A stretch of DNA of 64,000 bases, from NCBI GenBank assembly GCA_946406115.1, contig OX291551.1:4712001-4776000 (forward strand), in the 5' to 3' direction. Source of the DNA: Apoda limacodes. Its lineage: Eukaryota; Arthropoda; Insecta; Lepidoptera; Limacodidae. The notes beneath the pieces are model-generated. The model made no database searches. It was not told the origin of the DNA and saw only the letters and a program-made list of their open reading frames with translations. A program made the translations under genes and the position numbers. The stretch's first letter is position 1; each line of letters starts with the position of its first letter. This document shows positions 31,906 through 43,439 of this stretch, one piece after another.

Positions 31906-32180
31906 ATATCGAATATGTACCTACTAATTAACACTAACAATAATATTCATTTTTTTTCTTAAATATTGATATTACCAACCAAAATATAAATTAATATAAA
32001 TAATATACTTATTATTATTACACATAATAATAGCAATGAACTAAGTTGAATCAAATTATTGAAAACCAGATTGCTAAAAACGTACTGTGTACAAAATGAT
32101 GCATCATAGTTGTTGCAACAGACGTAGGATTTTTTCACTACGCGTTGTCGCTGTTGTTTCTTAAAAGCCGAGTCTCAAGT

Positions 32181-33000
32181 AGGTGATTAGTTTGACAGCT
32201 TTCCTCACTGTATGTTATTATAGTAGGTAATCAGTTTGACAGCTACGATGTTACCCTCACCGTATTTTATTATTTTAGGTTATCAGTTTGACAGCTACCC
32301 TCATTGTATCTTATTATAGTAGGTAATCAGTTTGACAGCTACCCTCACTGTATCTTATTATAGTAGATAATCAGTTTGACAGGCACGGTACTACCCTCAC
32401 CGTATTTTATTATTTTAGGTAATCAGTTTGACACCTATCCTCATTGTATCCGATTATAGTAGGTAATCAATTTGACAGCTACGGTACTACTTTTACCGTA
32501 AATTATTATAGTAGGTAATCAGTTTGACAGCTACCCTCACTGTATCTTATTATAGTAGGTAATCAGTTTGACAGCTACCCTTACTGTATCTTATTATAGT
32601 AGATAATCAGTTTGACAGGCACGGTACTACCCTCACCGTATTTTATTATTTTAGGTAATCAGTTTGACACCTATCCTCATTGTATCCGATTATAGTAGGT
32701 AATCAATTTGACAGCTACGGTACTACTTTTATCGTAAATTATTATAGTAGGTAATCAGTTTGACAGCTACCCTCACTGTATCTTATTATATTAGGTAATC
32801 AGTTTGACAGCTACGGTACTACCTTCACCGTATTTTATTATTTAAGGTAATCAGTTCGTCAGATATCCTTATTGTATCTTATTATAGTAAGTATCAGTTT
32901 GACAACTACGGTACTACCCTCACCGTATTTTATTATTTAAGTTAATTACTTTGACAGCTACCCTCACTGTATCTTATTATAGAAGGTAAGCAGTTAATTT
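32181..33000. repeat. Minisatellite of 44/52-bp units with 236-bp higher-order period (copy 1)
   Basis: The basic unit is GTAGGTAATCAGTTTGACAG followed by CTACCCTCACTGTATCTTAT and TATA. A longer variant carries CTACGGTACTACCCTCACCG. CACCTATCCTCATTGTATCC marks each higher-order unit, at 32432 and 32668. The first 250 bp are a more diverged set of units. Confidence 0.88.
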
Positions 33001-33012
33001 TATATAGTGTAT

Positions 33013-34445
33013 TCTAGCTGACCCGGCGAACGTTCTTTTTTTTTTTGAAACAACTGCGACACCAACCTCTTGAGAAAGGGTTGTACTAATTCAGAAACCT
33101 TCCCCGGCTTGTGCATAACAATTTACCAAAATTTCATTACAAGTGGTTTACCCTTATTGTGCGAGTCCGACTCGGGCTTGACCCTGTCTCACTCGCACTT
33201 GACCCTTTTCTTCTTTCCCAAAAACATTTCCCGGCGTGTGCAAACATTCCCATATCAACATACCAAAATTTCATTACAATCAGTTTATTGCACGAGTCCG
33301 ACACGCCCTTAACCCTTTCGAAAAATACTTTCTTATCGGATGCCTACGACATACAAAGAACACACCCTCCAAGTTTATGGTCTCTATGATCAGCGGATTA
33401 GGGTGTTCGTTAATCCGTCAGTCAGTTACTCAGGACAAAGCATATCTTCTTTATGTGTGTATGTAACTGTACTCCTCCTATACGGGTGGACCGATGTGAA
33501 TTGTTTTTTTTTATGCAGCCATTATTGCTCTACCGGGCTTTTGGGGTGAGACTCTGAAGGAGGTTCGGGAGCCTACGGACGTCGGCGTCGTGATAGGGGG
33601 GAGGCCCTATTAGGGAAGGTCGTAGACACTAATCTCGCTATTCGGATAGCGAGATCATCATCTGGGGCCGTTAGTACGTGCCGAGGCCGCCTAACAATTG
33701 TATTTTGACCGTGCCGAGGTTGGTCAGGAATATGGTAGGTTGTGGAATGCACAATTAATGGATTCGGGTGATTTGCTGTATGCTCGAAAAAGCTGACTGC
33801 CAGGTCTTTAAGATATCGGGGAATCGTGGGGAGCTCAAAGTCCCTGTGTAGGTCCGCATTACGGACGCACCAGGAGACTCCGGAGGCCGCTCTGAGAAAG
33901 GGGTTTTGGAGGGTCTGGAGTTTATGGAGATTGCGTTTGGCAAACCGATGCAATGATAATCGGCTGATTGTCGGTCATCGCTAAGCGGCAGACTGATGCT
34001 TCTAAGTTCGTAAGGGGATGAAGATCGATGGGGGAGCAATGCAGGGAGCGTTTATAAAAGATGAGAGTGCCCCCGAGACGGGAGGCAGCTCTATCATTAC
34101 GGACGGTGTGTTAGTTTGCAATCAAAGGGGTATGGATAGCGGGTTTGAAGAACGTTTCCTGGATGAGGAAGTCGTCCGGTTTATGGGACGAGAGGAATTC
34201 CGACTGTTCCTCTCTTTGGTTACCGAGACCGTTGGTTGAAAAAGCCGATGGAGACGGAGCGTGACGTGCTGCAGCTGGTGCTGCCTGGGCAGCCGTTGTC
34301 CTGCATCCGACTGCAGCGCCATCTGTCGGGCTAATTTGTGAACCTAAACCATCCACGGCGACACCCAAACGCATACACAAAAAATCATTCAAATCGGGCC
34401 AGCCGTTTAGGAGGAGTACAGTGACATACACACGTACAGTATAGT
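33013..34445 (-). mobile_element. Helitron-like element with an internal Jockey-like LINE fragment (copy 1)
   Basis: Read on the minus strand it starts near ATATAACTATACTGTACGTG, continues CTCCTAAACGGCTGGCCCGA, and ends GTTCGCCGGGTCAGCTAGAA. These outer blocks are common in lepidopteran Helitron-like repeats. Inside, 33953-33573 encodes a LINE RT C-terminus. The class call rests on end motifs only. Confidence 0.5.
33573..33985 (-). pseudogene. Jockey-type LINE reverse transcriptase C-terminus, truncated (copy 1)
   Basis: The open frame reads LHKLQTLQNPFLRAASGVSW, then CVRNADLHRDFELPTIPRYL and KDLAVSFF, the hallmark C-terminal region of Jockey-clade polymerases. There are no catalytic motifs, 5' part or ORF1. 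It sits in the same orientation as the enclosing Helitron-like element. Confidence 0.8.
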
Positions 34446-35218
34446 TATATTTTTAAAGATGACAAAAGGAATTTTCTAATTTCATAGTTCTAAAAATATA
34501 TTTGAATTTTATACCGACCTAGTGTCTATGCACGTGAAACTGTATCTCTTTGTATGCTTCAATAGTGTAATATGTCTTTGTACACTGGTCGAAACGGCAC
34601 GCTTTTTATAGGGTATGCCCTTATTGCTCTTAAGTTCTTAGTACCTGGAGGACCGAGCTTTGCTCGTTTTTTTAACAACGCCATTTATTGTCAAGTAGCT
34701 GAACAACCGACATCTATTGTCAAGTAGCTTTATCGTTGCTGTTTCGGTAAAAATAATAGTATTACTACTCGCCAATAGATGTCAGAAAGCGTCAAATTTT
34801 TCAGTTTATCATTGGCTTAAAACACGGATAAAACGACGTTTCCTGAAAATGAAACCTAGCTAGATCGATTTATCGCCCCCGAAACCCCCCAGATACTAAA
34901 TTTCATGAAAATCGTTGGAGCCGTTACCGAGATTCAGATTATTAATATATATATTTATATATATATATATACATATATACAAGAATTGCTCGTTTAAAGG
35001 TATTAGATAGATAGTATATTCGATTTGATAATATTGTTGTTGTTTATGTGTGTTGTGAAAAAGTTTATAAAGTTTAGTTAGTTACTAAAAACTTTTATGT
35101 TTGTCATATTTTTGGATATTTTAGTGATTTTTATCGTTCATTGTACTTATAATATTTTGAGAATATGATTTTTTCACTACGCGTTGTCGCTGTTGTTTCT
35201 TAAAAGCCGAGTCTCAAG

Positions 35219-36039
35219 TAGGTAATCAGTTTGACACCTATCCTCATTGTATCCGATTATAGTAGGTAATCAATTTGACAGCTACGGTACTACTTTTACC
35301 GTAAATTATTATAGTAGGTAATCAGTTTGACAGCTACCCTCACTGTATCTTATTATAGTAGGTAATCAGTTTGACAGCTACCCTTACTGTATCTTATTAT
35401 AGTAGATAATCAGTTTGACAGGCACGGTACTACCCTCACCGTATTTTATTATTTTAGGTAATCAGTTTGACACCTATCCTCATTGTATCCGATTATAGTA
35501 GGTAATCAATTTGACAGCTACGGTACTACTTTTACCGTAAATTATTATAGTAGGTAATCAGTTTGACAGCTACCCTCACTGTATCTTATTATAGTAGGTA
35601 ATCAGTTTGACAGCTACCCTTACTGTATCTTATTATAGTAGATAATCAGTTTGACAGGCACGGTACTACCCTCACCGTATTTTATTATTTTAGGTAATCA
35701 GTTTGACACCTATCCTCATTGTATCCGATTATAGTAGGTAATCAATTTGACAGCTACGGTACTACTTTTATCGTAAATTATTATAGTAGGTAATCAGTTT
35801 GACAGCTACCCTCACTGTATCTTATTATATTAGGTAATCAGTTTGACAGCTACGGTACTACCTTCACCGTATTTTATTATTTAAGGTAATCAGTTCGTCA
35901 GATATCCTTATTGTATCTTATTATAGTAAGTATCAGTTTGACAACTACGGTACTACCCTCACCGTATTTTATTATTTAAGTTAATTACTTTGACAGCTAC
36001 CCTCACTGTATCTTATTATAGAAGGTAAGCAGTTAATTT
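35219..36039. repeat. Minisatellite with 236-bp higher-order period (copy 2)
   Basis: CACCTATCCTCATTGTATCC occurs at 35235, 35471 and 35707, exactly 236 bp apart. The distal part (from 35707) aligns with copy 1 at an offset of 3,039. Confidence 0.88.
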
Positions 36040-36051
36040 TATATAGTGTAT

Positions 36052-37484
36052 TCTAGCTGACCCGGCGAACGTTCTTTTTTTTTTTGAAACAACTGCGACA
36101 CCAACCTCTTGAGAAAGGGTTGTACTAATTCAGAAACCTTCCCCGGCTTGTGCATAACAATTTACCAAAATTTCATTACAAGTGATTTACCCTTATTGTG
36201 CGAGTCCGACTCGGGCTTGACCCTGTCTCACTCGCACTTGACCCTTTTCTTCTTTCCCAAAAACATTTCCCGGCGTGTGCAAACATTCCCATATCAACAT
36301 ACCAAAATTTCATTACAATCAGTTTATTGCACGAGTCCGACACGCCCTTAACCCTTTCGAAAAATACTTTCTTATCGGATGCCTACGACATACAAAGAAC
36401 ACACCCTCCAAGTTTATGGTCTCTATGATCAGCGGATTAGGGTGTTCGTTAATCCGTCAGTCAGTTACTCAGGACAAAGCATATCTTCTTTATGTGTGTA
36501 TGTAACTGTACTCCTCCTATACGGGTGGACCGATGTGAATTGTTTTTTTTTATGCAGCCATTATTGCTCTACCGGGCTTTTGGGGTGAGACTCTGAAGGA
36601 GGTTCGGGAGCCTACGGACGTCGGCGTCGTGATAGGGGGGAGGCCCTATTAGGGAAGGTCGTAGACACTAATCTCGCTATTCGGATAGCGAGATCATCAT
36701 CTGGGGCCGTTAGTACGTGCCGAGGCCGCCTAACAATTGTATTTTGACCGTGCCGAGGTTGGTCAGGAATATGGTAGGTTGTGGAATGCACAATTAATGG
36801 ATTCGGGTGATTTGCTGTATGCTCGAAAAAGCTGACTGCCAGGTCTTTAAGATATCGGGGAATCGTGGGGAGCTCAAAGTCCCTGTGTAGGTCCGCATTA
36901 CGGACGCACCAGGAGACTCCGGAGGCCGCTCTGAGAAAGGGGTTTTGGAGGGTCTGGAGTTTATGGAGATTGCGTTTGGCAAACCGATGCAATGATAATC
37001 GGCTGATTGTCGGTCATCGCTAAGCGGCAGACTGATGCTTCTAAGTTCGTAAGGGGATGAAGATCGATGGGGGAGCAATGCAGGGAGCGTTTATAAAAGA
37101 TGAGAGTGCCCCCGAGACGGGAGGCAGCTCTATCATTACGGACGGTGTGTTAGTTTGCAATCAAAGGGGTATGGATAGCGGGTTTGAAGAACGTTTCCTG
37201 GATGAGGAAGTCGTCCGGTTTATGGGACGAGAGGAATTCCGACTGTTCCTCTCTTTGGTTACCGAGACCGTTGGTTGAAAAAGCCGATGGAGACGGAGCG
37301 TGACGTGCTGCAGCTGGTGCTGCCTGGGCAGCCGTTGTCCTGCATCCGACTGCAGCGCCATCTGTCGGGCTAATTTGTGAACCTAAACCATCCACGGCGA
37401 CACCCAAACGCATACACAAAAAATCATTCAAATCGGGCCAGCCGTTTAGGAGGAGTACAGTGACATACACACGTACAGTATAGT
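36052..37484 (-). mobile_element. Helitron-like element with internal LINE fragment (copy 2)
   Basis: Duplicate of 33013-34445 at an offset of 3,039, with the same ends and content. Confidence 0.5.
36612..37024 (-). pseudogene. Jockey-type LINE reverse transcriptase C-terminus, truncated (copy 2)
   Basis: The 126-codon reading frame is identical to copy 1, showing that the duplication is recent or recently homogenised. Confidence 0.8.
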
Positions 37485-38411
37485 TATATTTTTAAAGATG
37501 ACAAAAGGAATTTTCTAATTTCATAGTTCTAAAAATATATTTGAATTTTATACCGACCTAGTGTCTATGCACGTGAAACTGTATCTCTTTGTATGCTTCA
37601 ATAGTGTAATATGTCTTTGTACACTGGTCGAAACGGCACGCTTTTTATAGGGTATGCCCTTATTGCTCTTAAGTTCTTAGTACCTGGAGGACCGAGCTTT
37701 GCTCGTTTTTTTAACAACGCCATTTATTGTCAAGTAGCTGAACAACCGACATCTATTGTCAAGTAGCTTTATCGTTGCTGTTTCGGTAAAAATAATAGTA
37801 TTACTACTCGCCAATAGATGTCAGAAAGCGTCAAATTTTTCAGTTTATCATTGGCTTAAAACACGGATAAAACGACGTTTCCTGAAAATGAAACCTAGCT
37901 AGATCGATTTATCGCCCCCGAAACCCCCCAGATACTAAATTTCATGAAAATCGTTGGAGCCGTTACCGAGATTCAGATTATTAATATATATATTTATATA
38001 TATATATATACATATATACAAGAATTGCTCGTTTAAAGGTATTAGATAGATAGTATATTCGATTTGATAATATTGTTGTTGTTTATGTGTGTTGTGAAAA
38101 AGTTTATAAAGTTTAGTTAGTTACTAAAAACTTTTATGTTTGTCATATTTTTGGATATTTTAGTGATTTTTATCGTTCATTGTACTTATAATATTTAGAG
38201 AATATGATATTTTTAGAAAAGCATATTTTGAGAATAAGGAATACAAAACACAACTCCAAACGTGCAGTAAAAATAGTGGAAGCTCTGTGGTATTAAAACA
38301 AGTAATAAAAACCTACAAAGTCTGAGACGGGCTCGAGCCATTACTACCGTATCAGCGCCATCTTGCGAAATAGTCTTGAATATTTAGAGAAACAGTAACA
38401 CATTTGTTTAT

Positions 38412-38590
38412 TATACCGTTTGGTATTCAAAGTTAAGCATCTCTTGGTTAGTCATTGCATGGGTGACCGATTAGCAGCACACTTTTTGTTCTTGTTTGCG
38501 TTTACAAATAATGTAACTGGTGATTTGGAACCTACGGCGCGCGAGACAAATGCACTTGACCGATTTTCATTTTATTGTATTTTTTGTATA
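38412..38590 (+). mobile_element. 5S-rRNA-like SINE
   Basis: AAGTTAAGCATC followed by TTGGTTAGTCATTGCATGGG and TGACCGA matches the 3' half of insect 5S rRNA, with its internal-promoter A box and C box. It continues into a non-5S body (GATTTGGAACCTACGGCGCG) and the tail CGAGACAAATGCACTTGACC followed by GATTTT. The tail resembles the end of the element at 24345-25265. Confidence 0.6.
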
Positions 38591-41189
38591 AAAACGTTCT
38601 ACGGGAGAAACGTAATAAAGTTATATAAAGTAACATAACATAATAAAAAATAAAAATAATTTATCTAATAAAGCGAGAAATTTAATACTCTCTATGACTT
38701 TTTCAACTAAATAAAATATTTGTAGTTAAAAAAAGAAGTCAGAGATTTAGAGGCTAGCCAAATAAACCAAGTAGTAAAAGTAGTAAAACCAGGGACTAAG
38801 GAAAATAAGCGTCCTTATCCGACCACCCGGCTAATTGTAGTAATGGAGTTATCTTGTCTTAGCCTCACCCGAATTAAAATTGCCTCTTTTTTTGTTATGT
38901 GCAGATAAGTGAGGGATTGGGAAAAGTCTGAACATATATAAATTGTTTTCGCTATTTGATTTATGTATTTTGGTCAATTGAGAGTATTTCGGAAAAAAAA
39001 ATCGTAACATAAGTTGTAATAGCAATTAAATCTGTTAACCACACTTTCAATTTTAGACATTACGGACTACTGTGTCAGTTATTGGACGGTGTCGGTGTCC
39101 AATAACTATCACTTAACGTGTCCAAGAACTGTTTGTTCATACAAATGCTATTTGATATGTACCAAAAAAATTAATTTCTTAAATCGTAATTTTTTAATTA
39201 TAACTTACTTTTTTTAATTTCTTAATTTTTTAATTTAAGAACAAAAGGTTCCAAATAATATTATTCAGTTGTTTCTTATCTGAAGTTTTTGATTATTTTT
39301 AAATTTTTTAATAATAAATTTCTTTAATTATTCATGATCTCCAATGGTTAGACTGATTAGAGTTTAGTGGTAATAATTTGCTCACTATTTCGTTTTTATG
39401 GATGTTTATCATTATTTTCAGATTTTAAAGTGTATTTATAATAAAAAAACTAAATGATTTATAGTGTTTTATTACTTGTTTAACTTTACTTTTACTTGTT
39501 TAAATTTTGCTATATTTATCGATTGTCCAATAACTGATTTTGACTGCTCAATAATTATAAATTTTGAACAATAACTATGTTTTTTGTTACAATCTTACAA
39601 TTATTTACGATATATCAAAATTTGAAATAATTCATAACATAGCTCATTTTATCTAGTTTCAAAATATCTATAGAGTATCTAAGACACTAAAATAGCCAGC
39701 CAAAAAAAAAATAATAAACTATTTTATTCGCTTAATTGTCCAATGACTGTCGGTTTACCCTATTACTTCCATTTTAATTTGGTTTACCTATGCGTCCTGT
39801 AATTGAGCATCTTTAGTCTCATTGATTTTTATTATTTACATAGTCTGAAATATTGTAGTATACTTTTTTACAAAGTTTTTGTTTGATAAAAAATTTAAAT
39901 TACTTATTGATTGATTGGGTCCAGTTGGTGTTAAAAATATTTCACAGAGATGGCTTATTCTTAGAATGATTATTGTACGAACATACCTTCTCGCTAAATC
40001 AACATTTGCCTACAGGACCTTAATGTATAAACTTCACACAGCCCCGGGGCAGCTGTAATTGAGTTTTATGTCAATTTAATGTTCTTTATCTGTTTATTTC
40101 TTTATTTGTCATTCCTCTTCGTACATTTCGCAATTTTGCAAATAATGTTTAACTTTGCTCCTGAAATTAAAAACATTTATTAGACCTTTGCCGTAAAACG
40201 TAGAAGCTTGGAAATACGCTCATTACGAACGTCACCAACAACTCTTATTGACTTATAAAGTCCTAGTACATCATAATCTTATTAATATACAAAATCTTCA
40301 TACATACAGAAAAACAATATAAATATACATACATAGAAATAATTATTTTTTTGTTTAAGAGTCCCTAAAAGTTAGAGTTTTTGAAAAAAATGTACCTCCG
40401 CTCAGCTCAGCAGTTGAACCCAATTTCTTTTTACTCACTGTGTGCTAATTCGATTCACATTTTAAGTTTTATGTACCCTATGACCTTCCGCAAGTTATAA
40501 GTTATTTAATTGCCAAATTTCATCGAAATCGGTTAGCAATAAAAAGGCAGCAGACAGACGGCGGACTATATGAAAGACATGCAGAGCGTAATCCCATTTT
40601 TGTTATTACTATGTGCAAGAAGGTCAAAAATGTCAAAAGACATAAAAATATTTTATGTCTAAAGAGATAAAAAACCCGCACTGCACTACATGCATACCTG
40701 TGAATCTGTGACGTACCAAAACTGTACTCATGAAGCTTATATATGCATGTCAGTCTAGCCTTCAGCTAATTAATTGTAACGTGCCATAAAGAACTACGTT
40801 AAAAACCATATAGATATAGCGTAGCGTAAAAATCCTAGGTCTGTGTAAAATTCTACAAAAGTATATGTTCGTTACATAAGTGTGCGGACAGCCCAGACTG
40901 ATACCATCCTACTATTTACGTTCCTAAATATTGTAATTTACGTTTCGCCAGTTGCGGTTTTGTTTTGTTGAGGGCAAAAGTTGTCTGTAAGTTCCTTTAC
41001 GTGTGCCAGTAGCTAAGTACATTAGTGGTTTTGGGACGCGCTTCTCTCGGGCTGCGGGAACGAACCGGATTTAGCAGAAAGTTTAATTAAATTTTACAAA
41101 GCCATACCTATATAAATATCTGGCTATATTTAAATGCAAAATGGCAGCTTCTCTGTGAATTTATAAAGCTACTGTGCTCTCATTTTCTG
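38591..41189. other. AT-rich spacer
   Basis: No gene recognised. 39060-39750 carries a recurring GTCCAATAACT motif. 40380-40600 has a block (AAATTTCATCGAAATCGGTT, GACAGACGGCGG) typical of dispersed lepidopteran repeats. The segment 40960-41090 (TTGTCTGTAAG, CATTAGTGGTTTTG) has a related copy at 47375-47490. Confidence 0.5.
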
Positions 41190-41405
41190 AGCCAAGGTTT
41201 TCTCTAAGAACTACAGTATGGGGTTTTGAGTCGTGAAAGTAGTGTACTGTAGTAGTTCTGAAAGTAGTGATTAAATTTTTAAAAGGTTAAGCAACGCGGG
41301 AATGCGGGAGAAATCCCCCTGGGAAAGGGTCTATAGGCTACGGTGACTAAGATCAGGTAAAATCAGGTTGACTGTAAGTCTGTTTGCCAACATAGTGGTA
41401 TAAAA
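41190..41405 (+). mobile_element. CR1/Jockey-group LINE 3' end, degraded
   Basis: It carries AAGGTTTTCTCTAAGAACTA, CAGTATGGGGTTTT and GGCTACGGTGAC, and ends TAGTGGTATAAAA. Same family as 15840-16052. Confidence 0.65.
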
Positions 41406-41437
41406 ACAATTCGTATAATTAATTTTACAAAGAAGTC

Positions 41438-41560
41438 AGTGGTGGCCTAGTGGTCTAGGCGTTTGCTTTGCGTTCTGAGGGGCAAACGTTAGAGCCCCGG
41501 CGTGTACCGATTAGTTCCTTTTTAAATTTCTCAAGTTTCGTTTACACCACTAGCTTAGGT
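41438..41560 (+). mobile_element. tRNA-related SINE, 5' half
   Basis: The head GTGGTCTAGGCGTTTGCTTT and GTTAGAGCCCCGGCGTGTAC is followed by ACACCACTAGCTTAG, as in the fuller copy at 15048-15310. Confidence 0.6.
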
Positions 41561-42297
41561 CATCGCTCGTTTCGTTTCGAAAGCCGTCTCCACAACGGCC
41601 GGTCCTGAGCCGCCTGCGCCCATCCGCTTCCTGCGGCTCTGACCAGATCGCCTGTACACCTGGTAGGAGGCCGACCCACGCTGCGTCTTCCGATCCGTGG
41701 TCGCCACTCGAGAACCTTTGTTCCCTATCGATTATCGGTTCGACGAGCGATGTGGCCGGCCCATTGCCACTTCAGGTTGCTAACTGTTTGAGCTATGTCG
41801 GTAACCTTAGTTCTTCGGCGAATTTCCTCGTTTCGGATTCTATTGCGCAAAGAAATCCCAAGCATAGCTCTTTCCATAGCTCGCTGAGCGACTCTGAGCT
41901 TATTTAAGAGGCTAACAGTAAAAGACCACTTTGTGTACCATATGTCATCACTGGTAACACACATTAATTATAAACATTGGTCTTTAGGCACTGAGGTATT
42001 TTGGACGAAAAGCTGTTGCGCAGTTTCCCGAACGCTGCCCAGCCGACCTGGATTCTTCGGCTAACCCTTTCTCAAAGTATGATCTACCTAATTGGACTAC
42101 TTGCCCTAGGTATGTGTATGCGTCAACAACTTCGAGAGTTAGCTTTCCCAATAACAACCGGTGTAGGCGAGACAAGGACATTGAACATCACCTTCGTTTT
42201 ATCCATGTTCATTTTTAGGCCAACCTGTTGGGAGGTCTCTGAGCATCGTGCCTAGGTCTTCCAGCGATTCTGCCATGACCACTAAGTCGTCGGCTTA
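41560..42297 (-). pseudogene. RTE-type LINE, 3' half of RT ORF, broken
   Basis: The minus strand reads ADDLVVMAESLEDLGTMLRD from the catalytic ADD, then YTYLGQVVQLGRS, then LRVAQRAMERAMLGISLRNR and LKWQWAGHIARR, with stops and frame slips. This is the standard RTE order. Its upstream (5') side is cut precisely at the MITE beginning at 42298; no RT continuation was recognised beyond it. Confidence 0.8.
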
Positions 42298-42580
42298 GGG
42301 TCAACACACAAAACTGCGAATCGACGCGATGCAAATTCGCAACGCAGAAAACTTCAACGCGAATTTCTGCGATGTGATTTCGTGCGGCAAGGCGTCTCCG
42401 TTCTACGTCTACGTCCTACGTTAATCTACGTCGAATTCCGATATTTTTTTAATTATAATTCCCACGTATTGCAAACGCACAAGACTGAAGAATGCGCAAT
42501 GCGAATCAATTCGCAAGTTCTTGCGATGCCTTCGTCGGAGTTCGCGTAATTCTACGATGTTCAGTTTTGTGTTTTGACCC
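42298..42580. mobile_element. 283-bp PIF/Harbinger-like MITE with TTA target duplication
   Basis: The ends GGGTCAACACACAAAACTG and (reverse complement of the right end) GGGTCAAAACACAAAACTG match at 18 of 19 positions. Both sides are flanked by TTA (42295-42297 and 42581-42583). Three-base TTA duplications and GGG-type termini are hallmarks of PIF/Harbinger MITEs. There is no coding capacity, and the interior is rich in CG-containing repeats (TTCGC, CTACGT). Confidence 0.75.
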
Positions 42581-42849
42581 TTAATTTGGTTAACAAAAAC
42601 ATCGTGATGAATCCTGTAAACGTCCAAAAGACATATGTTGAGTACACAATCGGCACTATGCTAGCGTGACGGACGATGGTTCAAATCGTCCTCACCTACA
42701 TGATGAGGGTAGGCCGAAGCCCCAACAGTGCTCGTAACAGTCTGTATAGTTTATTTTGTGTAATCATTCAAGCGCGGGCCGCGCTGCTTACGACGAGGGC
42801 GCCTGCACCGTGCTCAACATCAAGAAGGGACCCAGAGGCTTTAAGTGTG

Positions 42850-43150
42850 TACAGTGTGTGAATTTAAAAATCACAACTGTAGTGAATGTTGATTTGTGAA
42901 TTACAAATGTAAAAAGTGCGGTCGGGCATCTACGTAAGACGTGCACAGAAAAAGCAGAAAAAAACGTAGAGGAGGAGTTTACAGATAAGGCTGATGACAG
43001 TAATAACTTTTTTAATATTCGTTGTTATAATGTAAAACTTATGTTGAAAAAAGTTTTGATAAATGGCATTACGTTACAATTCGAGATTGACAGAGGTTCC
43101 GCAGTAATAGTGATCACAGAAAATATAAATACATTTTGCTACTGTGCTAT
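42850..43150 (+). pseudogene. Ty3/gypsy-like gag-pol fragment (zinc knuckle and protease start)
   Basis: It reads NYKCKKCGR and, after a slip, GHLRKTCTEKAEKNVEEEF. Then come NIRCYNVKLML and INGITLQFEIDRGSAVIVI, resembling the retropepsin D-S/T-G-S-A site but with Arg in place of Ser/Thr (DRGSA). It is frameshifted and without LTRs, so a dead remnant. A poorly coding stretch to 43437 may belong to it. Confidence 0.55.
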
Positions 43151-43439
43151 TAAATTTACCTACCAGCAAAAAAATTTTAAGTTATACTGGCGATAGAATA
43201 TGTACTATAGTGTACCTGCGACTACCTACTCTCTACATAGGGCGGACGCATGCAAACATTAAATGTTTATGTAGTGCGACAGACCAAACTACAAGCAGTC
43301 TAAACACGGAAGTTGTGATTGGGCAGCAAGGAGCGGATGTTGCCGATGACACGTCGCCGCCGGGATTATTCGACACATATCGTCTACCACTTCAACTATT
43401 GTATATGGATAACCTCGAAGGAATCGAAAAGTAGATGAC

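Larger units (their letters stand above)
29866..32129. other. Spacer downstream of CATIP
   Basis: No gene recognised. It contains the 40-bp tandem repeat at 30391-30511, RTE LINE remnants at 31305-31410 and 31830-31905, and AT-rich DNA. A GC-rich patch at 30065-30170, containing GATTCCCGGCGCC, resembles a SINE head but could not be classified. Confidence 0.5.
32130..35168. repeat. Copy 1 of a 3,039-bp tandem duplication
   Basis: Every landmark (TTTTTTCACTACGCGTTGTC, the open frames, the Helitron-like ends) recurs exactly 3,039 bp later. Across the non-satellite part the copies are almost identical: I noticed one substitution (33144 G versus 36183 A). Contents: minisatellite at 32181-33000, Helitron-like element with LINE insert at 33013-34445, and a second dispersed repeat at 34680-35010. 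Confidence 0.9.
35169..38207. repeat. Copy 2 of the 3,039-bp tandem duplication
   Basis: It starts abruptly after GAGAATATGA with the same TTTTTTCACTACGCG junction as copy 1. It ends where AATATTTTGAG of copy 1 becomes AATATTTAGAG, after which unique sequence follows. Its minisatellite has three 236-bp periods where copy 1 has two plus a diverged leading stretch. Confidence 0.9.

Noticed and set aside
33070..34431. Several 60-106-codon frames on both strands, repeated at 36109-37470
   Set aside because: All lie in the duplicated Helitron-like/LINE unit. Only the LINE RT C-terminus is meaningful.
32181..36039. CRISPR array
   Set aside because: Units are contiguous with no unique spacers, and the DNA is eukaryotic; it is a minisatellite.
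38412..38590. Functional 5S rRNA gene
   Set aside because: Only the internal-promoter half matches; the 5' half and 3' end are replaced by unrelated sequence.
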